Source of the DNA: Rhynchonema sp. JSB1_4
Lineage: Eukaryota > Nematoda > Chromadorea > Monhysterida > Xyalidae
NCBI GenBank assembly: GCA_030248065.1
Contig: JASAMV010009294.1
Span: 22,747 to 86,746, forward strand
Direction of reading: 5' to 3'
Length of the DNA: 64,000 nucleotides
Below, piece after piece: positions 37,701 through 63,977 of the stretch. The notes under the pieces were generated by a model, which was not told the origin of the DNA, made no database searches, and worked only from the letters and a program-made list of their open reading frames with translations. The stretch's first letter is position 1. Each line of letters opens with the position of its first letter. The position numbers were made by a program, and so were the translations under genes.

Positions 37701-39706
37701 ATTCAGATTTGACTTTGATTGATCGGTCATCATTGCACAATCTTGGCGGCAGATTTGTTTTTATGAAACGTTTCATGCTTTATTATCAACGTGGCTGGCA
37801 TTTCAACTTGTTTTCAATTTCTGATATTCGCCCAAAAAATACTGAAACAAAAAATGTGAAAAAACGTCGGTGTGCCAAAAATGGCTCCAGGATCACAAAC
37901 CTGCAATAACACGTGCGGTACGAGTGGAGGTGGGAATATCAAATCAGCCGACGGATTGACTGTAGTTGCGGCTGCTGCAGCACTCGCCAACGGATTCGTT
38001 ACCAGCACACCACTACTGGCTGCGGCTGACTGCAAATTACGTGGTTACAATTTCTCCATTTGCATTGCAATTTGATTGGTCCCATTATGAAGCTTAAGAA
38101 AGAACGGCGTGTGGCGACGGTTCATGTTAGCAAGACAAGAAAAGTCTCACTCTGATACGCAGAGTTTTGGATCACATTTTTTAATTTCTCGCCGAGTTGC
38201 ACGTTCAAAGGGAATTCTCACAGTTTAACTTCCATGCCCAGTCAAGCTATCAAGTCAGCACCCCCAGTTTCGTACGAAAAAATGTAGACATCCGGACGAT
38301 GGCGATAGTTCGCCGAATTTGGTGCTCGGTGGCACGCGCGGATCGACCTCGGGCTACCCACAAAAATCAAGCCAAGTCATCGGATTCCACATGTGCAAAA
38401 AAGCACAAACTAAAGCGCAAGCAAGAAATCGATGCTTAAAATTCACACCTCCAAAACTGACCGAATTCTTACGACTAGATGAACGAGAGGCGCGACGTTT
38501 GCCTGAGTGACTGCTGGATTGCGCAGCGCTGCTACTAGTGGCAACAGACGTCGGCTCACCGGGTTGTTCGCTTGATGCAGGGGGCTACAAGTGGAAATGT
38601 TTCTGTTATTGGATTAATGATCGTAGCCTGCGCTTTGTTATTGAAATCAAAGGCTCAGCCGTACTGAAAAAACCAATCACGAAGTGCAGAAATCGCTCGA
38701 AGATAACCCACAATTCGGATCAGGGGCCCTAAGCTATTTTTACTGGCGGAATAACCTGCAAACTCTTCAACTGCCTGGCCAGTTGTGCTCTGGTCAACGG
38801 GCGCGATTCAGCTACCGATTCGACTGTGGTTGCCGTCGATGTGGCCGTTGACGTGGCACTGCTCGGTTTGGAGGACTCGCGTTCCCGGATTTGACGACGA
38901 ACGTCCGATAGAGGGTCTGAGGTGCGCGAACACCATGGTAACTCAATGAAACCCTCAACATAGCGAATAGCTTTCAAGGCTGTTGATTCCGAACATTTAA
39001 GATATATGACTCTGGCCCGGCCCGGCCCCGAGACCTCTGGTAACTAATTCGGGCTAGTGGGTGCTGATTACGGAAGTGCAAGTGTAAGTGCAAAAATAGC
39101 AATGTGGGTGGTTTCGGAACTTGTTTATCAGGCTCGAAAATTTTGCAGTTTTTATTTAATGTCTCCAGATATACTTGAAACAGAGAAAATCAACTTCGGT
39201 CGAGCGCGATAGATTACCTCTGTGGTCCAAAACACTTTACTTTGTTGTGAGACTGATGACAAAAACTGAGTACTCCTACATCTACATTGCTAACAAACCG
39301 GTTCCAAGTTTAGCGACTTCGCCGCGACCAGTTGGACTGCGATGGACGCGCGAATGAGTGGATGAACTCTGCAACTTTGCTTTGTTGATATATTTTAAGT
39401 TTATCTGGTTTTTTTCCAACGAACAAAAACACTTGCCGATCTGCCCCGATGAGCCCGTTTGGGCTCGGACGGCCCGGCGACGATGCCCTTGGAGCGTGAT
39501 CGCCTGGTCCTGCCGCTGATTGATGCTTTGGGACTGTGTTGTGCTGTTGCTGCGTTGTCAGTCTCCGGTTGTTGTTGTTGGGTTGTTTGGTTCTTGTTGT
39601 TTAGTGTTGTTGTGCGTTGATGTGAACGTTTACGTGTGGCGCGTTGCTGCTGCTGTGACTGCGACGTTGAACAACTGCTACTGCTGCTCGTCACTGCCGA
39701 CTTCAT
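16946..39706 (-). CDS. TRIP12: TRIP12-type HECT E3 ubiquitin-protein ligase, 49 exons, about 2163 aa
   Basis: Exons: 39706-39433, 38916-38756, 38584-38447, 38029-37901, 37593-37496, 37094-36905, 36118-35992, 35664-35477, 35081-34986, 34933-34841, 34763-34599, 34448-34326, 34112-34001, 33892-33828, 33751-33673, 33460-33327, 32976-32826, 32631-32510, 31824-31718, 31609-31482, 31151-31048, 30263-30092, 29802-29622, 29256-29139, 28817-28655, 28535-28372, 27085-26989, 26697-26563, 26201-26128, 25419-25231, 24786-24589, 24471-24333, 23735-23662, 23481-23377, 22979-22882, 22598-22426, 22182-22037, 21612-21452, 21214-21058, 20670-20572, 20374-20257, 20103-19946, 19594-19479, 19196-19150, 19060-18936, 18622-18525, 18017-17879, 17672-17594, 17130-16946. 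All phases agree; total 6492 nt. Order of parts: Ser/Gln/Arg-rich disordered N terminus, ARM-type repeats, WWE-type domain, more helical repeats, disordered Asn/Ser/Ala-rich middle, C-terminal HECT. The family conjugates ubiquitin to nuclear substrates in the ubiquitin-fusion-degradation and DNA-damage pathways. Length exceeds the human protein (about 2000 aa), mainly through low-complexity inserts. Least certain: the 3' ends of exons 3 and 43 and the first exon boundary. Introns carry many transposons; none interrupts an exon. Confidence 0.93.
17750..17835. repeat. Dispersed intronic repeat, GACTCAGAGACTAGGCTA type
   Basis: Shares GGCTCAGAGACTAGGCTA, GGTC.TCA and GATACAGAACTTGCAGA-like words with 19323-19408; both lie in TRIP12 introns in the same orientation. 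A similar opening, GGCTCAGAGACATGGCTAG, heads the copies at 19765 and 33550. Confidence 0.5.
18320..18500. repeat. Poly-T / poly-C low-complexity tract in a TRIP12 intron
   Basis: Long runs of T (up to about 30) alternate with C runs and a few A runs between the exons at 18622-18525 and 18017-17879. The exact length is probably unreliable, since homopolymers of this size assemble poorly. It lies just downstream of the donor of exon 18622-18525, in the intron interior. Confidence 0.8.
19323..19408. repeat. Dispersed intronic repeat, second copy of the 17750 type
   Basis: Opens GGCTCAGAGACTAGGCTATG and continues with TGATACAGAACTTGCAGA, parallel to 17750-17835. In a TRIP12 intron. Confidence 0.5.
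19765..19850. repeat. Dispersed intronic repeat, GGCTCAGAGACATGGCTAG type
   Basis: Shares GGCTCAGAGACATGGCTAG and TTGTAATCAA exactly with 33552-33630, followed by (A)ACATCAG.TAATGTAGGTA and CATCATTGCC at similar spacing. Both copies are in TRIP12 introns in the same orientation. Confidence 0.65.
22254..22345. repeat. Dispersed intronic repeat, GAGGCTCAGAACCATGGAAG type, copy 1
   Basis: Words GCTGAGAACCATAGAGGTCA, CATCC.AACTGTGAGAATC and AACCCGAAGGTCGTCGCAT are shared with 23046-23176 and 25026-25157. Three copies within 3 kb, all in TRIP12 introns and all in the same orientation. Confidence 0.65.
23046..23176. repeat. Dispersed intronic repeat, GAGGCTCAGAACCATGGAAG type, copy 2
   Basis: Longest shared end with copy 3: TCACCGCTTTGGTC.GACAA, then CATGTTTACAATCATCGCC. 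Confidence 0.7.
25026..25157. repeat. Dispersed intronic repeat, GAGGCTCAGAACCATGGAAG type, copy 3
   Basis: About 130 bp, roughly 85-90 percent like copy 2 by eye, ending CATGTTTACAATCATCGCCT. Confidence 0.7.
25721..25976. mobile_element. hAT-type MITE, 256 bp, 8-bp target duplication
   Basis: Ends CAGTGGTGTCGTTGGG and CC.CCGACACCACTG. Flanking 8 bases CATGGTTG / CATGCTTG match at 7 of 8. CAGTG ends plus an 8-bp duplication are the hAT signature. The interior carries repeated CCGGTATCCTGA words, shared with the element at 46244-47125, so they are one family. Located in a TRIP12 intron. Confidence 0.85.
27140..28221. mobile_element. 1.08-kb foldback element with TTAA flanks
   Basis: Two arms of about 540 bp, nearly identical in inverse orientation, separated by about 40 bp. 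Ends are AGCTGCTGGTTAACAACCC and its complement with one change. TTAA lies immediately outside both ends (27136-27139, 28222-28225), as for piggyBac-type target duplication. No transposase; a 60-codon frame is mirrored on both strands simply because of the palindrome. It sits in the TRIP12 intron between exons 28535-28372 and 27085-26989. Such a palindrome could form a strong hairpin in the transcript. Confidence 0.8.
28655..28817 (-). other. TRIP12: TRIP12 exon with polyasparagine tract from a (TTG)n microsatellite
   Basis: The exon contains an uninterrupted CAA/AAC microsatellite (TTG repeats on plus, about 28723-28752), read in frame as about nine asparagines flanked by Ser and Thr. The frame on both sides is kept ([11 protein letters not shown] before, [18 protein letters not shown] after). 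The tract lies in the disordered middle of the protein and is likely length-polymorphic. Confidence 0.75.
30385..30815. mobile_element. Repeat element rich in GGTGTCGGGT, copy 1
   Basis: About 430 bp. Both ends are studded with (A)TGTCGGGT(G/A) words, and the core has ATTTTGAGAGAAAAATTTCTTC and GCACTAATGATGCAAATGAG. Inverse copy at 36366-36800. Located in a TRIP12 intron. Boundaries approximate; terminal AGGG(T/A)TA.AGATGTCG words are probably inverted termini. Confidence 0.65.
31918..32303. mobile_element. hAT-type MITE with CAGTGGCGGAT ends
   Basis: Begins CAGTGGCGGATACAGCC and ends CTGGATCCGCCCTTG, a terminal sequence type common among animal hAT elements. Flanks TGCTCTAC / TACTCTAC agree at 7 of 8 positions. 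386 bp, no transposase frame, in the TRIP12 intron between exons 32631-32510 and 31824-31718. Confidence 0.85.
32826..33460 (-). other. TRIP12: TRIP12 WWE-type domain exons
   Basis: Exons 33460-33327 and 32976-32826. The first carries the WWE signature [15 protein letters not shown] followed by YESRLLE. The second ends in [16 protein letters not shown] and VQRK, aligned with the usual close of the TRIP12 WWE. WWE domains bind poly-ADP-ribose or protein partners. The two tryptophans are present; the third motif residue is not a clear glutamate. Confidence 0.85.
33552..33630. repeat. Dispersed intronic repeat, GGCTCAGAGACATGGCTAG type, copy 2
   Basis: Partner of 19765-19850; carries TGAAACATCAG at 33591-33601 where the partner has GGAACATCAG. 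In a TRIP12 intron. Confidence 0.65.
34200..34276. repeat. Dispersed intronic repeat, GCTCAGCCAATAGTAA type, copy 1
   Basis: Shares GCTCAGCCAATAGTAA, GTTTCATGGA.ACTG.GGTT and CCCGTCTTGTAACATCA with 35166-35240, same orientation, in TRIP12 introns. Confidence 0.65.
35166..35240. repeat. Dispersed intronic repeat, GCTCAGCCAATAGTAA type, copy 2
   Basis: Second copy, about 75 bp, 85 percent or so like 34200-34276 by eye. Confidence 0.65.
36366..36800. mobile_element. Repeat element rich in CCCGACACC, copy 2 (inverse of 30385-30815)
   Basis: Same core read in the opposite orientation (CTCATTTGCATCATTAGTGCA, then GAAAATTTTCTCTCAAAATT). Ends packed with CCGACACCCGACA words. In the TRIP12 intron between exons 37094-36905 and 36118-35992. 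Confidence 0.65.
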
Positions 39707-40684
39707 TTAGACCAACAGCTACAAACTGAAAGAGAAACATTGGAAATGCATTTTCATTCCACATTCTCATGTATCATCATGCCCATCGGCGACATCGATC
39801 AGAAGCGAATGGTAAAGATTTCGACCCTACGATCTGAAGGACCCACCCGCAAGCTTGGCGGCACTGCTACACGACGAATAGCCAGCACGTCCGACCGTGA
39901 TGAGAATGTCCAAATGTGTGAGAGCTGTTCGCATGCCAGGCTTGATCGATGTGGAAAGAAGTCGATTCAACCGATCAATTCAATATAATTAGCGAATATG
40001 GCTAGTTACGATCACTTCCTAGATCGACTCGAAAGTAGTTTTCCTTTGATTCAATTTGTTGCCCACGAACCTGTGCCTGCAGTTAGGTCAACTATACAGC
40101 AAATTTAGCGACAATCTTTTTTGCAAAATTAGACCAGACCGAACTGAGAGGTTGATCATACAAATTGGACAAGAGAGAAGACAACTCTTAAACCCAAACA
40201 CGACGACACGAAGATCAGCTGAGCCCAGGACAAGAGCACATGAGCAAGAGCAGCAGCAGAACATTGATTACGAACGAGACGACGCAGGCTGCATTGCAGC
40301 AGGCAGAGCGAGAGAAATGTGAGGTCAGACATACGGCCGTGGCAAATTGGAATGGTTTCACGGGCAGCAAGACCCAGACAAGAGACAGGCTGATGAAACA
40401 TCCAGCAACGCACTCTCAGCGTTTGCTCAACGTTATGTCTGTGCGGGTTGAATTGGAGTGATTGATTGGTAATCATGTTTTTGAAATCGATTGCAATTCT
40501 TACGAAGGACCAGCGTTTGACTGTCTATTTTTGTTTATAGGCAGGCCTGCATGTCTGTATGCTTTCATGGCTGATGATTGCTGCAGCAGTAAGCTTTATT
40601 CATCATGGTGCCTACAAAAGACACGATCTCAATATGCACACAGGCCAGACCACACAATTTCAGTGACTATTCACGAATCTTATT
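39707..40684. promoter_or_regulatory. Divergent promoter region between TRIP12 and DDX3
   Basis: The start codons of two housekeeping-type genes face away from each other with 978 bp between them. Both 5' untranslated regions and a shared or back-to-back promoter must lie here unless an untranslated first exon is further away. I see no clear TATA box. It contains one GATGGGCATGATGA word (about 39770-39785, minus) and one TGAAACATC (40394-40402). Confidence 0.5.
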
Positions 40685-55015
<14,331 letters not shown>

Positions 55016-58000
55016 CGTTAGGCATTGACTGAGTGACGCATGAAGTGTACATCATTCGGCATGTGTGCTTGATCGGACGCTGTATTTCTTGCAGTAAGAA
55101 GGGAACTAAGCACTCCGTTGATACACATGTCGTTTGTTGTGGTTAGGCGTGTTCGTTTAGTTAGGCGTACGTCCCTTTGTTCACTCACATTTTTTTGTGT
55201 TGATTGATTGATTAAAGTTGATTGCTTTGTTCAATGTTTGTTTGCGTGCCCCTGTCAAGCCATCGCGCAGCGTTGCCTATTGTTTGTCGGGATTGTGGAT
55301 TTGACACGAGTGAAACGAAAGAGAAAATTATGAACAATGTCCCCAATCCGTGACAAACACCGCCGTCCAGCCCGTTTTGCCACGCAATAAGGCCCCACCC
55401 TCATATTTATGTGTTGTTGTTCACTAACCCATACACAAGATTATTATTGTTGATTGATTTGAATTGATAGGTATCGAATTGGCTGATGTCTGATGTTATC
55501 TAGGCAGGAATTCGGAATATATTTGAGTCTGTCGGCTCGCTAAAGTTATGATTATTTCTTGTGTTGCTTTTTTATTTTCTTGTAGTCGTGTCGATCTGTT
55601 TGAGACACTTATTAGGTCACTGTTTTTACTCGTGGTTTTATGTTTTCGTTTATATCACCTAACTAAGCACTTATGTACGGCTCGATTTTTTATTCTTTAT
55701 TGTTCTTGAGTATCTGATGCTTCACACGCACGCAAGTTGCTTTGTTTTTCGTTATACTAGATTACCTTTTGTGATCGTTGTCAACCACGTTGAATCGACG
55801 CTTTGAAGGTGCACCAAACATGTTCATTTAATGTGTACCAAACTTTTAATGCAGTGAAGCCTGGGGTCACTATTAATTGAACATGTGTGGATGCCTAAAA
55901 CATACAAAATGGACACGACGACAATATACGTAACCGCCGCTGGAGTGCTGATTATCAACAATAATATGATACATCATCAAAAATTATCCGTCATTCCGTC
56001 TCTCTGTGTGATTGGAAAAATTTCTGCATGTGTTTCTGTAAAGCTGGTCGCTTTCTTCCTGTTTTTTTTCCATTGGCATGTACTACCACGTTTAGGACAG
56101 TATATGACGCTCTAACCATCCGATTATGATCCGTGTGTGCGTTGATGTGCAGTTGTAGGAATTTGGATCACACATTTTGATGCTGTCAATCTTGTTAGTT
56201 GCAGTCAGGCTTGCCATTGATGAACCACTTAGCGTTTTAGGCGTTCATTTTGGAGAAGCAGTACTGTAGCTAAATAGTGCCCTATTTTGGCACATGTATC
56301 CACCATTACCATCCCGGTTCAAAATGCATTTACGCGGTTTTTTAATTGTTGCTTTTTATCGCAAAGTTTCAGATCTGAGTCTTTGGTTTGTTGTTTTCGT
56401 TTGTTGCTTGTACTAGTTATGTCCAGTGCTTCTTCGCTTTCACAACATACTCAATACGATTCTTTTCTGTCTCATGTTGAGATCCTGTTTTGGTTTCTTC
56501 TAGTTTACGTTTTTGTTTTGTTTTCATATTCTGCTATTTCGTGTTAGCGGTTCTTGTATCTTGCTCACTGAACATTAATGTGATTGCAATATTTCGATCT
56601 AATATCGTTATCAGTTTTGCAAGAACGTTTTTGAAGCAAATAATTTTGCTAAGCTAATCGTGGCTGTGATTTTATACCATTCGCAGCGGCACCTTGAAAT
56701 TTTTTTGTTTTGTTTTTTTGTTCAGAATAATATTTTGACAATTACCTGTCTGAACTGAGAGGTTTTAACAAATTTTGCAAGTTTTTTCATTCGAGTCTTC
56801 ACATGCCATTGTTAAAATCGTGTCTGCATTCAAAGTTGTGCGGTCTTCTCTTGTTTGCAGCGTACCTGGCATTTTTCTGTTTTTAGTGTAAACTTCGACG
56901 TTTTTGGTACGTTTCTTAGTTTTAGGCAATTATTGCTGACTGTACTTTGTTGAAGCTGCACACCATTTTTTGTGCGGGCAGCATCAAAGCAACAAACAAT
57001 TTTTAGGGCTCAGATCTACTCAACCGCGTATGTACCTGTGTATTCCTGAAATGTACTGCACTCTTTGTATGCGCACTGCATGAGCGTTGTCCCGTTGTGT
57101 GGTATTTTCTTGCTGGATGTCTTTTTTTGAAAATGTGCATTTTGTTCGAAGACTAAGCTCATCAAAAAATAGCTGGCGACCGCGAATAAGCTGTTGCCTT
57201 ATAAACTCACAGAATGCCACAATATTTTTTTTGTTGGCTGCAGTTTTGGTTTTGAAGCAGCATCTGAAAATTAATTTTTGTTGTCCATCATACATATACT
57301 GTAAATTAAGATGCAAATGTGCTAGCACACACAAATATGTAAATTGTTTCTGATTTGAATCGTTAAGTTATATTTTCAAGCGGCTTTAATAATCTCGTTC
57401 TTTTCTCCGAAATCTGTGGACATTGTCGTGATTCAGGGACCACATTCCCTTACCATCCCTCCCTGTTGAATCAGGATAATCTCGCACCCTGTCATTTGAA
57501 ACATTAATGATATACGAGACGGAAGGTTGTATTTTGTTGATTCACGTTCAGCGTTGTTTTGGCCGGTTGTTGTTGCGGTTGTCTCCTGCTATAAGCTGAT
57601 GTTTCGCCAGTTTGTAATACTGTGAGCGTCGTTTATGGTGTTCTCACGCGTCACTACTACTCTGCTCCCAAAGCACTGGATGTTTTAAGTATTTTCTCGT
57701 TGCTATTATATTTTTTCTGTCACGGAATTAGTGTGCGGAAGTTGTGTTTCTGTGGATTAAAAAATATGTTGGGGCACCGTTCCGTTGGACCCCATTAGCA
57801 GATAATGCATGCGCTTATTTTTGTGTGGCGGGTTGGTTGGCTGCTGCGCACGCTGGGTGGATGGCTATTGGTTATTTTTAATTGATTGTGTTTTTTATTA
57901 TTGCTAAAATTGTTTTTGTCTCTGATAAGTGGCGCAGGCAGCATGATTCAAGAAGCAGGACGTAAAACAATAAGCGATGATGGTACAACTAAGTTTTAGG

Positions 58001-58605
58001 ATCAAAAGGGTCAAGCATTTTTTAATAAGCCCATTTGAGTTTTGAGTCTACTAAATTAATCAATAATTACTACGATCTATATAGGTGCCGTATGTTACGA
58101 TCTTCTACTGTACCTGAAGGTTCATAAATTAGTCGCAATCAAGTTACATTTTTCAACATCTATTCAACATACAATGTGACTTATATGAATGGATTTTGTT
58201 TCAAAAAGTTTTGGCGAAAATATTGCGGCATTTTCTGTGTGCGTCTGCGGCTTGTCATGAGTTTCGTTTTCGTGTTCATTTGTCTCCTGTTTATCGTTTG
58301 TTTTTTACTTGGTTTCTTTATGAGTACAGTTTTGTTTTCTGTGTTTTTTTGGCAAAAGTATCTCTAAAAATGATAAAATCTATTACCTTGAGAAAGCTTG
58401 GACGAATTGGTTTCTTTCAGTGTAACTGGTATCAAATGGGAGCCAGTCAGATGGAGAATGCGCATCTGGTAAATTGTGACCATAACGAAGTTACAGAAGC
58501 TCCAGTATTTGCGTTTGTAGTGTGCGGACCACAGGAGTGCTGTTATAAGCTTATAGAACGCCATGATGTCCAGCAACAACGCTGGAGACGTTGGTGTGTA
58601 TAGCA
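55016..58605. other. DDX3 3' region, probable untranslated sequence, no gene recognised
   Basis: About 3.6 kb, T-rich on plus, almost free of recognisable elements, in contrast to the rest of the window. ATTAAA at 55211-55216 could be the polyadenylation signal for a short 3' end. The lack of repeats suggests a longer untranslated region or constrained sequence. Open frames here are T-rich, Phe/Leu-rich by composition and not credible. Confidence 0.4.
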
Positions 58606-58790
58606 CGCATGTATTACCACACCAACACGAGCCCGATTTCGGAGGCCGAGTGCTTGCAAAACGAACAGAAAGAGAAAATCCTCATGCCCCACGCTGTATT
58701 CTACAACGTGTAAGTTTTCCCAAATCAGCAGCCACGTATGAATGTTTCACTAATCTGCCACCTCCGAAATCAGGCTCGTGTTGGCGTGGT
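58606..58790. mobile_element. Short MITE, second copy of the 52366 family
   Basis: Inverted ends ACCACACCAACACGAGCCC and its complement with few changes, with TTTCGGAGG continuing the arm. Shares ATCAGCAGCCACGT.TGAATG and GTTTCACTA with 52366-52554. Lies just upstream of the MOSPD start. Confidence 0.7.
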
Positions 58791-58927
58791 TTCACTATAC
58801 TGCGCAGAATTCGCAGGACACAAAACTGCCGGCAGTCATCGAAACTCATTCAACCTTTCGAGCCTGTCTCAGTTATGAGGTGTCAATCAATAATTACCAT
58901 GTGGCAGATGTTTCAGTGGTTCGATGA

Positions 58928-61051
<2,124 letters not shown>

Positions 61052-61282
61052 CATTCGTGAGTAATGCCGGCTGTTACTATCCGGGGGTAGGCTTTTCAGC
61101 GGACGCGTCATCTTTGTGTGGATGCAACTGGATCCCGCCACACAACTCCGCACAATGTTGCAGCGCGGCCTTTGATGTTTCAAATTGTGATCCGTTTTCC
61201 TTGGCTGTATTTCTTTCATCCAATGACTTTGAATGAGATTGGTGTGCTACTTTTCGGTCAGCCCGTATTTTTGAGTTTTTTA

Positions 61283-61648
61283 GGGCGGACTTATGTTGAA
61301 CACGGAAACCGGAACTCGGAAATAATTTACATACAAAACAATTCGTGGATTTCCGTGCACGGAAATATTTCTGTGACACGGAAATATTTCCGTGTTCCGG
61401 GTTTTTTATTTTCACGGAACACGGAAATATTTCCGTGTCAATAGCTGCTGCTTGCGTCAACACGCGGGCTTTTGACGTCAGCACGCTGGCTTTTGTCATC
61501 ATCACTGCAAAAGTACCGTTTGCGTGCCTGAATCATTTCCGTGTTCCGTGGCACGGAAATATTTTCTTGTCCCGTGATTCTCCAAAATATTCACGGAACA
61601 CGGAAATATTTCCGTGTTCCGGTTTCCGTGTTCAACCTAAGTCCGCCC
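61283..61648. mobile_element. PIF/Harbinger-like MITE with TTA duplication
   Basis: Inverted ends GGGCGGACTTATGTTGAAC / GTTCAACCTAAGTCCGCCC, each flanked by TTA (61280-61282, 61649-61651). Inside are several copies of the perfect palindrome CACGGAAATATTTCCGTG. 366 bp, no transposase. Confidence 0.8.
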
Positions 61649-62213
61649 TTACATGCCCCGCCGTGTTTCGCCCACGAGCTTTTGACCCGAACTTTTGAAT
61701 ACGGCACAGTTTGTGAGGGCATTCACTCGTTATGACACTTTCAGTGCAGCCAGTGTTTTTTGCAATTGTACAAATCATAATAAAGCGATGGGTAAGATAA
61801 ACCTTTGGATTTCTCACACTGAAGGACCTGTTCTGTTTTCAGAAATATCAATGATGATCAACTAATCGTGTCGTGCCCATAATCTAATCACTGTGTTCAA
61901 CCTCTGACCACTGGTTAACATGTGGTTTTCACGTTCTGACGATCACGCTAGAGCAGACAACATCAACCCAAATGCACGAAGGACAAAATGAATGGATTCA
62001 AACCAAATAAAGTTAATTAAATCAAATCAAATAAAGTTGATCTCTTACCCACATATGTTGCAAACAATGAGATACAAAAAGTTTTGGTTTAGTTGACACA
62101 GCAGCTGTCACAGCGTGACCTTTTACTTCTTTAGCTGACAACATCAATACAAGTTCATTAAAGACAGTTAAGAATAGATGGGTTCATTATATTATCAAAT
62201 ACCAGTTTTGATC

Positions 62214-62574
62214 ACCCGTTTTTTAAGTCACCGGTACGTAATCAACATTAATAATTTAAACGAAAGCCATTCTTATTTGTCGTCACGTGCTTGGATTGAT
62301 TGATGTAATTGATCTCAAGTTTGTGCATCCTTACATGGTTATTATTTCTATTTGTGCCTGTTTGTTTCTGAAGTCACGACCCACGGGTAGCTGATCATGA
62401 TCAACATTGAGGTATTTTTAAAGAGTAAGAAATTCATATTCTTGAGTTTGTCCCATGTGTACCCATTGACGTTGTCGTTGTCAGCTTGAAATGTGTGAGT
62501 CCAAAACTACATGTAAAAGTTTGTGTATCTCAGTGGTTATTTGTATTACTTTCGTTTTACAGTCACGGGTAAGT
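62214..62574. other. Palindrome spacer
   Basis: About 360 bp of unique sequence between the arms, with TGATCATGATCA, itself a palindrome, almost exactly at the centre of symmetry (near 62394). No gene. Confidence 0.6.
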
Positions 62575-63140
62575 GATCAAAACTGGTATTTGATAATATA
62601 ATGAACCCATCTATTCTTAACTGTCTTTAATGAACTTGTATTGATGTTGTCAGCTAAAGAAGTAAAAGGTCACGCTGTGACAGCTGCTGTGTCAACTAAA
62701 CCAAAACTTTTTGTATCTCATTGTTTGCAACATATGTGGGTAAGAGATCAACTTTATTTGATTTGATTTAATTAACTTTATTTGGTTTGAATCCATTCAT
62801 TTTGTCCTTCGTGCATTTGGGTTGATGTTGTCTGCTCTAGCGTGATCGTCAGAACGTGAAAACCACATGTTAACCAGTGGTCAGAGGTTGAACACAGTGA
62901 TTAGATTATGGGCACGACACGATTAGTTGATCATCATTGAATATTTCTGAAAACAGAACAGGTCCTTCAGTGTGAGAAATCCAAAGGTTTATCTTACCCA
63001 TCGCTTTATTATGATTTGTACAATTGCAAAAAACACTGGCTGCACTGAAAGTGTCATAACGAGTGAATGCCCTCACAAACTGTGCCGTATTCAAAAGTTC
63101 GGGTCAAAAGCTCGTGGGCGAAACACGGCGGGGCATGTCA

Positions 63141-63504
63141 GGGCGGACTTAGGTTGAACAGGAAACCGGAACACGGAAATATTTCCGTGTTCCGTGAATA
63201 CTTGGAGAATCACGGGACAAGAAAATATTTCCGTGCCACGGAACACGGAAATGATTCAGGCACGCAAACGGTACTTTTGCAGTGATGATGACAAAAGCCA
63301 GCGTGCTGACGTCAAAAGCCCGCGTGTTGACGCAAGCAGCAGCTATTGACACGGAAATATTTCCGTGTTCCGTGAAAATAAAAAACCCGGAACACGGAAA
63401 TATTTAACTGTCGCGGGAATATTTCCGTGCACGGAAATCCACGAATTGTTTTGTATGTAAATTATTTCCGAGTTCCGGTTTCCGTGTTCAACATAAGTCC
63501 GCCC
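63141..63504. mobile_element. Palindrome copy of the PIF/Harbinger-like MITE
   Basis: Mirror of 61283-61648. One target duplication has decayed (TCA on the left, TAA on the right in plus orientation), and inner palindromes show substitutions. It was inserted before the duplication. Confidence 0.75.
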
Positions 63505-63735
63505 TAAAAACCTCAAAACTCCGGGCTGACCGAAAAGTAGCACACCAATCTCATTCAAAGTCATTGGATGAAAGAAAGCCAGCCAAGGAAAACGGATCAC
63601 AATTTGAAACATCAAAGGCCGCGCTGCAACATTGTGCGGAGTTGTGTGGCGGGATCCAGTTGCATCCACACAAAGATAACACATCCGCTGAAAAGCCTAG
63701 CCCCGGATAGTAACAGCCGGCATTACTCACGAATG

Positions 63736-63977
63736 TCATGGTCTGACCAACAATACGGTCACAAGTCCAAGTACATAGGCAGCGGTGACCTTCTGCGTCA
63801 ACGTCAAGTGCAGCCACGGAGGTATGCTATCGGCCAATGATAATGTTGTGTCTTTCTCTTTAATTGCATTCTCATCAGTGCACAGTTGCGATGTAGGCAT
63901 CGATAGGGCGCAGACACAGATCAACCCGACCACAATGGCCAGCCATGTTGACGGTCGGGCGGCGGGCGGAGAAGCAC
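63736..63977 (-). CDS. Inverted second copy of the last MOSPD exon (partial gene)
   Basis: The same 242-bp exon on minus: acceptor TTGATTGCAG, entry after one base, 80 codons and TGA at 63738-63736. The amino-acid sequence is identical to the plus-strand exon. I see only two base differences, in adjacent codons (CATCTG versus CACTTG), and both are synonymous. The rest of the gene, if present, lies right of the window. It would be a convergent tail-to-tail paralogue; otherwise this is a partial pseudogene or an assembly fold-back. Confidence 0.7.
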
